Source: Wandonia haliotis (GTDB taxonomy: Bacteria; Bacteroidota; Bacteroidia; Flavobacteriales_D; Crocinitomicaceae). From it: a stretch of DNA of 64,000 nt. Positions within the stretch are counted from its first letter, which is position 1. Every line of letters begins with the position of its first letter. Of the stretch, positions 17,168 through 23,702 are shown in pieces. A program made the translations under genes and the position numbers. Under the pieces are notes generated by a model. That model saw nothing but the letters and a program-made list of their open reading frames with translations, was not told where the DNA came from and made no database searches. Location of the stretch: contig NZ_BAAAFH010000003.1 of NCBI RefSeq assembly GCF_039523435.1, positions 806,001-870,000 of the forward strand, given 5' to 3'.

Positions 17168-19459
17168 ATGAAAAGGAAAGAACTACTTATGATGATTTTG
17201 TTGTCTGGCGGTATGGCATACGGTCAGAACACATGTAGTGAAGCGCTGACGATTACAGAAGGGCTACACACTATCGACTACATTGACGGGACAGAAATAC
17301 CCGATCCGGTTTGCGCCCTAAATGGTCCCGGGGCTATGAATGCTGAATGGTATCGCTATGTGCCGGATAATGACTATACGGTTACGGTTAGCTCTGATCT
17401 TGCTGCGAATACAGGAAGAGATACCAGGGTGCACGTTTATACGGGGACGTGTGGTCAGTTGACCTGTGTTGCCGGTGATGATGATGCGGGAGCAGGGGTG
17501 CTGTCTGTCACTTCTTTTACAGCAGAACAGGGAGAGGTTTACTATATTGCCTGGGATAATAAATGGGAATCGGATGGATTTGTTTTTGAATTAACGGAAA
17601 CCATATTACAAAATCCGGTTGAATTACCTGTTACGTTTACAGGGGTGTATATCCCAACCATCTCAGGAAGTTATAAAATTGCTATCGGAGATATGAATGG
17701 TGATTATCTGGATGATATTGTCACTGTTTCTTCCGGAAATATACAGGTGCATTATCAACAAGCCATAGGAGGGTTTACTAATACGACAATAGCTACGGCC
17801 GGGACTTCGTATTTGCCATCCTGGAGTATGGCTATTGCTGATTATGATAAGAATGGATTCAATGATTTACTATACGGTGGTGGATCAGGGGTGGCATTTT
17901 TAAAGGCAAATGAAACAGGTACTGAATACGAGGTGATCGCCGGACCGCAATATGTTTTTTCTCAGAGAAGTAATTTTGTTGATATCAACAATGATGGTAA
18001 TCTGGATGCATTTGTTTGTCATGATGTTGATCCGAACGTATACTACATAAATGATGGCTCAGGAAACCTGTCATTTAACCAGGGAGGGATTGGAGATCAC
18101 CCGGATGGGGGGAATTACGGTTCCGTATGGATTGATTATGATAATGATGGAGATCAGGATTTGTTTATTGCAAAATGCCGGGGAGGATCTTCTTCCGCCC
18201 GAATTAATGAATTACACAGAAATAACGGAGATGGAACGTTTACCGATGTGTCAATAGAGTCAAATTTGTCAGATCCTGTGCAAACATGGTCTTCTGCATG
18301 GAATGATTTTGACAACGATGGGGATATGGATGTTGTTGTAGGGGCGAGCTCTACAGCTGATGGTCCTCATAAGTTCATGAGAAACAACGGGGATGGAACG
18401 TTTACGGATATTACAGCAGGAAGTGGTTGGGATGCAAATACGCATCTGAATATAGAGCATATTACTTTCGATTTTAATAATGATGGTTTTGCAGATGTTT
18501 TTGGAGGTGGAAACGTTATCATGTTTAATAACGGGGATATGACATTTTCGCCCTATACAGTACCGATGGTTGTGGGAGCTGTGGGAGACTTGAATAATGA
18601 TGGTTTCCTTGATGTACAGAATGGTAATAATATCTATCTGAATGATGGAAATGAAAACAACTGGATTAAAATGAACCTGGAAGGTGTACAGAGTAATAGA
18701 AATGGTATTGGTGCGCGAATTGAAATTTATGGAGACTGGGGACGACAGATTCGTGATGTTCAATCAGGGACAGGTTTCAGATATTGCAGTACTTTAAACC
18801 CTCACTTCGGACTGGGATTGGCAGATGAAATTGATTCAGTAGTTGTTCGTTGGCCTTCGGGATTGGTTGATGTGATCTGTACGCCTGAAATCAACTCAAC
18901 ACTTTACTTGTTGGAAGGAGCGGCTGCAAAACCGGTAGCTGAATTTTCTGTAAGTGCAAACGATATTCCGGTTGGAGGTACAATTATAGCTGCTGATGAG
19001 TCAACAGAATGTCCTAACGGATGGGAATGGGAAGTGTCTCCTGCTTCGGGATGGGCATTTATTAACGGAACGGATGCTGCAACACAACATCCGGAAATAC
19101 AGTTCAACGAAGAGGGGATTTATTTTGTGAGCCTTGTTGCAGAGAATTCAAATGGAACGAGTACCAATCAGGTATCAGAAGAAATTCATGTTGGAAACCC
19201 AACTGCGGGAATTACAGAGTTGAATTCAGAAGAATTAGTTGTATTCCCGAATCCGGTAACGGATATGTTGTCTGTTCAGTTTAGCGGGAATATTGATAAC
19301 CATACTGTATCCGTTTATTCATTAATTGGTGCCGAAGTGATGAAAGTTGAAAAGTCGAAACAAAATATCGATGTTTCTAAACTTCCTCAGGGGACTTATT
19401 TCCTTTCTTTAACTGCTAAAGATGGAAGTAAACTGGTACGAAAGTTTGTGAAGTACTAA
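17168..19459 (+). CDS. CRTAC1/ASPIC-type FG-GAP repeat protein with T9SS type A sorting domain
   Basis: 763 residues with a signal peptide of 19-20 residues (GGMAYGQ). An N-terminal beta domain (about 20-155) has a PPC-like end, YYIAWDNKWESDGFVFELTE. Then follow FG-GAP/VCBS repeats with calcium-binding DxNxDGxxD motifs (DMNGDYLDD, DINNDGNLD, DYDNDGDQD, DFDNDGDMD, DFNNDGFAD, DLNNDGFLD), an ASPIC/UnbV domain (GIGARIEIY ... VVVRWPSGLVD), a PKD-like domain and a type A sorting domain (LVVFPNPVTDMLSV ... SKLVRKFVKY). It should be exported by the T9SS to the surface. It is probably cotranscribed with the upstream haem-motif lipoprotein, and a terminator follows. Confidence 0.88.
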   Translation: MKRKELLMMILLSGGMAYGQNTCSEALTITEGLHTIDYIDGTEIPDPVCALNGPGAMNAEWYRYVPDNDYTVTVSSDLAANTGRDTRVHVYTGTCGQLTCVAGDDDAGAGVLSVTSFTAEQGEVYYIAWDNKWESDGFVFELTETILQNPVELPVTFTGVYIPTISGSYKIAIGDMNGDYLDDIVTVSSGNIQVHYQQAIGGFTNTTIATAGTSYLPSWSMAIADYDKNGFNDLLYGGGSGVAFLKANETGTEYEVIAGPQYVFSQRSNFVDINNDGNLDAFVCHDVDPNVYYINDGSGNLSFNQGGIGDHPDGGNYGSVWIDYDNDGDQDLFIAKCRGGSSSARINELHRNNGDGTFTDVSIESNLSDPVQTWSSAWNDFDNDGDMDVVVGASSTADGPHKFMRNNGDGTFTDITAGSGWDANTHLNIEHITFDFNNDGFADVFGGGNVIMFNNGDMTFSPYTVPMVVGAVGDLNNDGFLDVQNGNNIYLNDGNENNWIKMNLEGVQSNRNGIGARIEIYGDWGRQIRDVQSGTGFRYCSTLNPHFGLGLADEIDSVVVRWPSGLVDVICTPEINSTLYLLEGAAAKPVAEFSVSANDIPVGGTIIAADESTECPNGWEWEVSPASGWAFINGTDAATQHPEIQFNEEGIYFVSLVAENSNGTSTNQVSEEIHVGNPTAGITELNSEELVVFPNPVTDMLSVQFSGNIDNHTVSVYSLIGAEVMKVEKSKQNIDVSKLPQGTYFLSLTAKDGSKLVRKFVKY

Positions 19460-19482
19460 ATAAAGAAGATAGATCAAGCGAA

Positions 19483-19516
19483 AGGCAGTATCCTTTATGG
19501 GTACTGCTTTTTTATT
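19483..19516 (+). terminator. Rho-independent terminator after the FG-GAP gene
   Basis: An 11-bp stem with wobble pairs (AGGCAGTATCC at 19483 with GGGTACTGCTT at 19499-19509) and a 5-nt loop is followed by TTTTTTATTT on the plus strand. Confidence 0.85.
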
Positions 19517-19520
19517 TATG

Positions 19521-19578
19521 CATAGAGGGGAAATACAGAGAAATAAAAAAGTCTCGCAGAGATGTGAGGCTTTGGTGG
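19521..19578. repeat. Left copy of a duplicated tRNA 3'-flank, possible island boundary
   Basis: This 58-bp stretch aligns without gaps to 22771-22828, the 3' flank of the intact tRNA-Phe gene. By hand count 46 of 58 positions agree. Most differences fall in the terminator hairpin (19551-19570), which agrees at 18 of 20 positions if the hairpin is reversed. Outside the hairpin 33 of 38 positions agree. Confidence 0.6.
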
Positions 19579-19602
19579 AGAAGATCGGGTGAAAATCGAA
19601 CC
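19573..19602 (-). other. tRNA 3'-end-like remnant at the left boundary
   Basis: Read on the minus strand, this 30-base stretch has a TTCGA T-loop start, an acceptor-like CTTCTCC and a terminal ACCA. The T-loop/stem is about four bases too long, and no D-arm or anticodon arm follows, so it is not a working tRNA. It sits beside a copy of a tRNA 3' flank, which supports reading it as a tRNA fragment left by integration or deletion. The acceptor differs from that of tRNA-Phe at 22826-22898. Confidence 0.35.
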
Positions 19603-19740
19603 AAAAGAATCAATATCCATTTGATTCATTATCTTAGCTGTACTGTGGTTATATAAGATATAACAACCACACGGTATATACACGCTAGTTAGCTGTAAGC
19701 GTGAAAGAAATACAAACATCAACATTTAACAAATCTTAGA

Positions 19741-20718
19741 TTGAAAAAAAGTGTAATACCTGACAAGCGAATGCCTCACCTAGTTTTACTTGGTGCAGGT
19801 GCTAGTTTAGCTTCATTTCCTAATGGTGACAAAAATGGAAAAGAACTTCCTTTAATGAGGAATTTAGTTCAAAAGCTAGATTTGTATGGTATTATTCCGG
19901 ATAAATTTGAAAACGTAATTGACAATTTTGAAAGTTTATATAGCAAAATTGCAAGCGATAAGTCGTTGACTTCTATAAAGAATATAATTGACAGAAAAGT
20001 CTATGAATATTTCTATTATCTCGAAATACCTGAAAAACCAACGCTATATGACTATTTAATTTTATCACTTAGAAAAAAAGACTTGATTGCAACATTCAAT
20101 TGGGACCCTTTGCTTTTGAAAACTATGAGAAGACATTCTCAAATAAATAGTTTGCCTGACGTTGTTTTCTTACACGGGAATGTTGCTGTTGGTATTTGTT
20201 CAAAATGCAAAATAAAAGGCTACAAATACAATAAAATATGTCATCATTGTCATAAGCCATTTGACGAAATGCAGTTATTATATCCAGTTGAAAATAAAGA
20301 TTATAGTTCTGACAAGGCAATCAATGATGAATGGAAAATTTTAAGAGATTATTTTGAAATTTCTTTAATGGTTACAATTTTTGGTTATAGTGCACCAGTT
20401 TCTGACATTGACGCGAAGAAATTAATGCTCGACGCTTCATTCAAAAACAAATCCCGTGAATTTTACGAGCTTGAAATTATAGATGTAAAACCCGAAGAAG
20501 AAGTTGAAGAAACATGGGATGACTTTATTTATAGTCATCACTACTCTATCCATAATAGTCTAAAAGAAACTTATTTATGGTATCATCCAAGACGAACGAC
20601 GGATGCATTTTTCGACGCTTATTTAATGAATAGTCCTTGGGATGATAATCCATTTCCAGAGTTTAATGACGTTTATGAGATGCATCAGTGGATAGAACCA
20701 TTATTAAAAGGAGAATGA
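19741..20718 (+). CDS. SIR2-like (NAD-binding fold) protein with zinc ribbon, probable defence gene
   Basis: 325 residues from TTG 19741; an in-frame ATG at 19771 is an alternative start just before the fold. The motifs are those of SIR2-like domains: GAGAS at 18-22 (nucleotide loop), TFNWDP at 118-123 (the TxNYD-like motif of defence SIR2 proteins), FLHGN at 143-147 with the catalytic-position His146, a four-Cys zinc ribbon (153, 156, 167, 170), LYPVENKDY and FGYSAP at 214-219. Proteins of this shape may cleave NAD. The gene is A+T rich compared with its neighbours, is followed by an attC-like palindrome and an HEPN gene, and sits between duplicated tRNA flanks. A role in antiphage defence is inferred; a plain sirtuin-like deacylase is less likely. 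Confidence 0.72.
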   Translation: MKKSVIPDKRMPHLVLLGAGASLASFPNGDKNGKELPLMRNLVQKLDLYGIIPDKFENVIDNFESLYSKIASDKSLTSIKNIIDRKVYEYFYYLEIPEKPTLYDYLILSLRKKDLIATFNWDPLLLKTMRRHSQINSLPDVVFLHGNVAVGICSKCKIKGYKYNKICHHCHKPFDEMQLLYPVENKDYSSDKAINDEWKILRDYFEISLMVTIFGYSAPVSDIDAKKLMLDASFKNKSREFYELEIIDVKPEEEVEETWDDFIYSHHYSIHNSLKETYLWYHPRRTTDAFFDAYLMNSPWDDNPFPEFNDVYEMHQWIEPLLKGE

Positions 20719-20736
20719 AAATAAAACGCCAACAGC

Positions 20737-20866
20737 TAACACAGTACATATTGCAGGGCGGGGTTCGGTGGTACGCTAACTGCGGATTCTCGCATCGCAG
20801 TTCCGTGTCCTTCGGACAGGAACGCTCCCCGAAATCCGCCCCGACAACATGTACCAACCGTTATGG
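20737..20866 (+). repeat. Long imperfect palindrome resembling an integron attC site
   Basis: The outer arms GTACAT (20744-20749) and ATGTAC (20849-20854) are continued by a GGGCGG..TTCGG arm that pairs with CCGAA..CCGCCC, making a stem of about 25 bp with two to three mismatches. Two smaller hairpins lie inside (AACTGCG with CGCAGTT, and TGTCC-TTC-GGACA). The ends carry CTAAC on the left and CCGTTATGG on the right, similar to the RYYYAAC and GTTRRRY core sites of attC. It lies exactly between the SIR2-like and HEPN genes. Confidence 0.5.
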
Positions 20867-20913
20867 TTCATTAACGCCATAGCGCGATACCCAAACTGAA
20901 AAAGCAATTTAAA

Positions 20914-22356
20914 ATGGATAACCTAGTCCCAATTTATCGGCTAAAAAGCGGACACATCGATTTTAATCAAGGATTAAAACTTGATTTCTTGTTGGGTTTG
21001 GTATATAACGACGAGGGAAACCTATATATCGAACTACACTTTGACGAATTTTTAAATCTTGAGGAGTTTTATCACAACAATCAGGATGCATTTGAACAGG
21101 ATGATTACAAATTATTCTGCAGTACTGAAGATGGATATAAATTTACAGCACCCAAAATTTTAATGAAGAATTTACCTTTTAGAAAATCCAAAGGAAATTT
21201 CTATTGTTTTGATCACATTAAAATTGAAAAAGAAATTCATAACAGACCCTCCAATGACTTAGAATCAGAATTAGAAATTGTCAAGGATCCAATTAAGTAC
21301 GTTAAGTTGGAAGGCCTTCGTATTCATCATACCAGCCATACATTTATTAAGGCATCTAGGGCATATGGCCCAGTTCGTCCTGACGAAGTAGGAGGTGACA
21401 AGTTGTGGGACCACACTGAGGTTACATTTCAACTTGACTTCAGGTCATATAAGTTTATCATAAGAAAAGATGATGATGGAGAATCTATAATTGAATTCCA
21501 AAGTCCACAGAGTCAATATCTCGCTATGCCTTATACTTTTTGGGAATTCATTAAACTTGATTTTCTTGAATTCCTTTCCTTTCTAAATGGTGCGGCGGTG
21601 TACATAAGGGCAGAATATTATGGACAATACTACAGCGGAGGCAAATTGGATGCTCAAATTAAAAAAATATACAGTGCGCAACATCATAAACCTTATCGAT
21701 GGAACAATTATATACCGATAAACAATGCATGGTATAAGGGGGATGGAATTGTTTCAAATGCATTTCTGAATTGTTTCGAAAAATATCGAAACCTTAATGT
21801 CCTATTGGACTTGAATACAATTATTTTCTATTTGAATAATGCTGAACAAGCTCCATCAATGGGGGAAAGAATTTTTATTCAAACTATTCTTCTTGAAAGA
21901 TTTAGTAATAAACACGCTGAAACTTTTGAAGACCCAGAAACTACAATCATTGACCCTGATATTTATGCACCAATTCATAAAGAATTAGTGGAAGTGTTAG
22001 AAAGAAATAAGAAAGCAATGGGTGGTAATTTTAATCTACTAAACAGTAAACTTTCAAACATAAATAATACTAAACGAAAACAGACCGATTTTAAATTTCG
22101 TCAACTTATTCAAGCGGCAAATATTGAATTAACAAAGGAAGTAGAAGACTTACTTATTTCTAGGCATAAAATAGTGCATTCAGGGGATATAGGTAAATCT
22201 GATGAAGCCCGAAAAAATTATTTTTTGATGGATAAGCTTCTAAGAAAAATAATCGTGAATCTAATAGGTTACGAAGGGCCAACAATAGATTCTGGAAAGC
22301 ATCTTCAAAATCCTCAAATTTCGCCAATTCGTTCGGCTGACAAAAAAGAACCATAA
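20914..22356 (+). CDS. ApeA-like N-terminal domain plus C-terminal HEPN domain, probable abortive-infection RNase
   Basis: 480 residues, no signal peptide or membrane segment. The N-terminal about 290 residues are beta-rich and resemble the ApeA N-terminal domain. The C-terminal helical part (about 300-460) ends with RHKIVHSG, in which Arg417 and His422 form the R-x4-H catalytic motif of HEPN ribonucleases. HEPN proteins of the ApeA group are known or suspected to block phage growth by cutting RNA. The gene stands alone in its own block between two attC-like palindromes, and its stop codon overlaps the second one. Base composition is A+T rich, unlike the core genes around it. No antitoxin is visible, so self-control must lie within the protein. 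Confidence 0.72.
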   Translation: MDNLVPIYRLKSGHIDFNQGLKLDFLLGLVYNDEGNLYIELHFDEFLNLEEFYHNNQDAFEQDDYKLFCSTEDGYKFTAPKILMKNLPFRKSKGNFYCFDHIKIEKEIHNRPSNDLESELEIVKDPIKYVKLEGLRIHHTSHTFIKASRAYGPVRPDEVGGDKLWDHTEVTFQLDFRSYKFIIRKDDDGESIIEFQSPQSQYLAMPYTFWEFIKLDFLEFLSFLNGAAVYIRAEYYGQYYSGGKLDAQIKKIYSAQHHKPYRWNNYIPINNAWYKGDGIVSNAFLNCFEKYRNLNVLLDLNTIIFYLNNAEQAPSMGERIFIQTILLERFSNKHAETFEDPETTIIDPDIYAPIHKELVEVLERNKKAMGGNFNLLNSKLSNINNTKRKQTDFKFRQLIQAANIELTKEVEDLLISRHKIVHSGDIGKSDEARKNYFLMDKLLRKIIVNLIGYEGPTIDSGKHLQNPQISPIRSADKKEP

Positions 22357-22434
22357 CACCGCCTATAAAAGATAGGGCAACAATTACACTCGAGAAAAAG
22401 CCCTACCTTTCATAGCCGTAGACCGTTATGCACA
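22352..22434 (+). repeat. Second attC-like palindrome, after the HEPN gene
   Basis: The ends CATAAC (22352-22357) and GTTATG (22428-22433) are exact reverse complements. Inside, 22361-22378 pairs with 22403-22420 over 18 positions with about 15 matches, leaving a loop of 24 bases. Total length is 83 bp, within the usual attC size range. The right end, CCGTTATG, is identical to that of the palindrome at 20737-20866, although the interiors differ. This is what cassette recombination sites of one array look like. Confidence 0.55.
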
Positions 22435-22446
22435 AGCAAAAAACAG

Positions 22447-22722
22447 CACTGGATTTATCAAAACACGAAAGACAAAATACACGGATATACTAGACTTGCT
22501 CAGTGGCATGAAAAAGTAGTACAATCAGGGTTTAAGTCTTTTAATACGATCTCTCGCACAATAATGAATCACTATGTAACTATATTAAACTACTTTGACA
22601 ATCGAAGCACAAACGCTTCTGCAGAATCATTTAATGCCAAAATCAAAGCTTTCAGATCTCAATTTAGAGGTGTCCGTAATATTGGATTCTTTTTATTCAG
22701 ATTAACGCAAATTTATGCTTGA
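22447..22722 (+). pseudogene. 3' remnant of an ISAon1-like transposase
   Basis: An open frame without start codon encodes the last about 91 residues of a transposase: LAQWHEKV, SGFKSFNTISRTI, NYFDNRSTNASAESFNAKIK, RSQFRGVRN and a final FFLFRLTQIYA. This C-terminus is characteristic of ISAon1-type (ISL3-like) elements of Bacteroidota. Everything upstream, including the N-terminal DNA-binding part, is missing; the sequence switches to the attC-like element near 22440. The preserved part has no frameshift or stop, which points to recent truncation. Confidence 0.8.
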
Positions 22723-22757
22723 TTTTTTTCAAGTCCACAGAAATATGACTTGATCCC
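22723..22757. mobile_element. Probable right terminal inverted repeat of the truncated IS
   Basis: Directly after the transposase stop is a T-rich run and an AAGTC (22731-22735) / GACTT (22747-22751) inverted pair ending in GATCCCC. The position and form match the end of ISAon1-like elements. No left end was found within the preceding 3 kb. Confidence 0.5.
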
Positions 22758-22770
22758 CTTTTTATTGATA

Positions 22771-22828
22771 CGTAGAGGAAAAATACAGGGAAATAAAAAA
22801 GCCTCACATTTCTGCGAGGCTTTCGTGG
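22771..22828. repeat. Right copy of the duplicated tRNA 3'-flank
   Basis: This is the partner of 19521-19578. It contains the tRNA-Phe terminator hairpin and the last bases of the tRNA gene. Together the two copies bracket the SIR2/HEPN/IS block. Confidence 0.6.
22795..22820 (-). terminator. Terminator of tRNA-Phe
   Basis: On the minus strand GCCTCGCAGA / TGTGAGGC-type pairing (stem GCCTCgC with GtGAGGC, 22801-22820) is followed by TTTTTT. Confidence 0.85.
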
Positions 22829-22898
22829 TGATGGACGGAATCGAACCGCCGACACAAGGATTTTCAGTCCTTTGCTCTACCAACTGAGCTACATCACC
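22826..22898 (-). tRNA. tRNA-Phe (anticodon GAA)
   Basis: 73 nt with a complete cloverleaf. The acceptor is GGTGATG paired with CATCACC, the D-arm is GCTC-AGTTGGTA-GAGC, the anticodon stem-loop has CTGAAAA (GAA anticodon), and the T-loop is TTCGATT. The CCA end is not encoded. A TTTG-N17-TATCTTTG promoter lies upstream and a terminator downstream. The 3' flank is duplicated at 19521-19578. Confidence 0.97.
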
Positions 22899-22913
22899 GC
22901 CGTTTGGTGGGTG

Positions 22914-22942
22914 CAAAGATATAAATAAAATTGTTTTTCAAA
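22914..22942 (-). promoter_or_regulatory. Bacteroidota-type promoter of tRNA-Phe
   Basis: On the minus strand, a -33 TTTG (22939-22942) and a -7 TATCTTTG (22914-22921) are separated by 17 bp, close to the 19-bp consensus. The -7 element ends 15 bp before the mature tRNA 5' end. Confidence 0.8.
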
Positions 22943-22976
22943 CGAAAACTATACTTTTTTTTGAAAAAAGTTCAAC

Positions 22977-22984
22977 TATCTTTG
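22977..22984 (+). promoter_or_regulatory. TAnnTTTG -7 element of coaX
   Basis: TATCTTTG ends 1 bp before the first of two adjacent ATG codons (22986 and 22989). If this is the active promoter, the coaX mRNA is leaderless or starts a few codons in. The -33 match is weak. Confidence 0.5.
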
Positions 22985-22985
22985 A

Positions 22986-23702
22986 ATGATGATACAGAAA
23001 AGATTGATCGTTGATATGGGGAACACGCGGCTTAAGTATGCGGTTTTTCAGGGAGATACTATCGTTTCTTCAGGAGAGGGAATAGCAGGGGTAAAGAAAG
23101 TAATTGATACGGAAGAAATTGTTAATTCTATACTGGCATCTGTAGCCGGAGAGGAAAAAACACGTGAAGTATTGGAAATCCTCCCTAATGCAATTCGTGT
23201 AAATAATGAATTACAATTCCCGATACGAATAGCATATAAGACTCCTGATACATTAGGGGTTGACAGAATTGCCAATGCAGTTGCCGGGGTCGGATTGTTC
23301 CCGGAGAAGAATGTATTAGTCGTAGATGCGGGGACTTGTTTGAAGTTTGATTTTGTCAGTGATGAAGGAATGTATTTGGGTGGAGCAATTTCTCCCGGGT
23401 TACGGATGAGGTTCCGTGCAATGAATGACTATACGGCAAATTTACCATTAATCGAATCCTGGGAAAAAAGACCTCTCATCGGGCAAAATACAGAAGAATC
23501 TCTGGTATCGGGTGCATTAAATGGAATGCAAAATGAAATTTTAGCCACAATTAAACGTTATCAGGAACTGTATACTGATTTAAGAATTTTTGTGACAGGG
23601 GGAGATATGAAATACTTTGATTTCGAAGTAAAAAATCCCATCTTTGCGCACGAAAATCTGACTTTGTTGGGTTTGAAATTAATTTTAGAGGCTAATGCAT
23701 AA
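22986..23702 (+). CDS. coaX: Type III pantothenate kinase
   Basis: 238 residues. It phosphorylates pantothenate, the first step of coenzyme A synthesis. Visible motifs are the phosphate-binding VDMGNTRLK (residues 9-17), DTLGVDRIANAVA (about 86-98), the VVDAGTCLKFDFV phosphate loop and GGAISPGLRMRFRAMNDYTA, the last typical of CoaX. ASKHA-fold type III enzymes have this length (240-260). The start could be either ATG 22986 or 22989. The stop overlaps the next gene's start by 8 bp, so the two are translationally linked. Confidence 0.95.
   Translation: MMIQKRLIVDMGNTRLKYAVFQGDTIVSSGEGIAGVKKVIDTEEIVNSILASVAGEEKTREVLEILPNAIRVNNELQFPIRIAYKTPDTLGVDRIANAVAGVGLFPEKNVLVVDAGTCLKFDFVSDEGMYLGGAISPGLRMRFRAMNDYTANLPLIESWEKRPLIGQNTEESLVSGALNGMQNEILATIKRYQELYTDLRIFVTGGDMKYFDFEVKNPIFAHENLTLLGLKLILEANA

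Noticed and set aside
19645..19703. Hairpins (GTGGTTATAT/ATATAACAACCAC and CACGC/GCGTG) upstream of the SIR2-like gene as a third attC site
   Set aside because: The arms are short and no clear CCGTTATG-type end is present; it may be a cassette promoter region or decayed site, but evidence is too weak to call.
20688..20882. 64-codon open frame across the palindrome between the SIR2-like and HEPN genes
   Set aside because: It overlaps the SIR2-like 3' end and its sequence is explained by the attC-like stem; no start signal or domain seen.
19741..22356. Toxin-antitoxin operon formed by the two accessory genes
   Set aside because: The genes are large, separated by a structured spacer of 195 bp, and neither resembles an antitoxin such as MNT.
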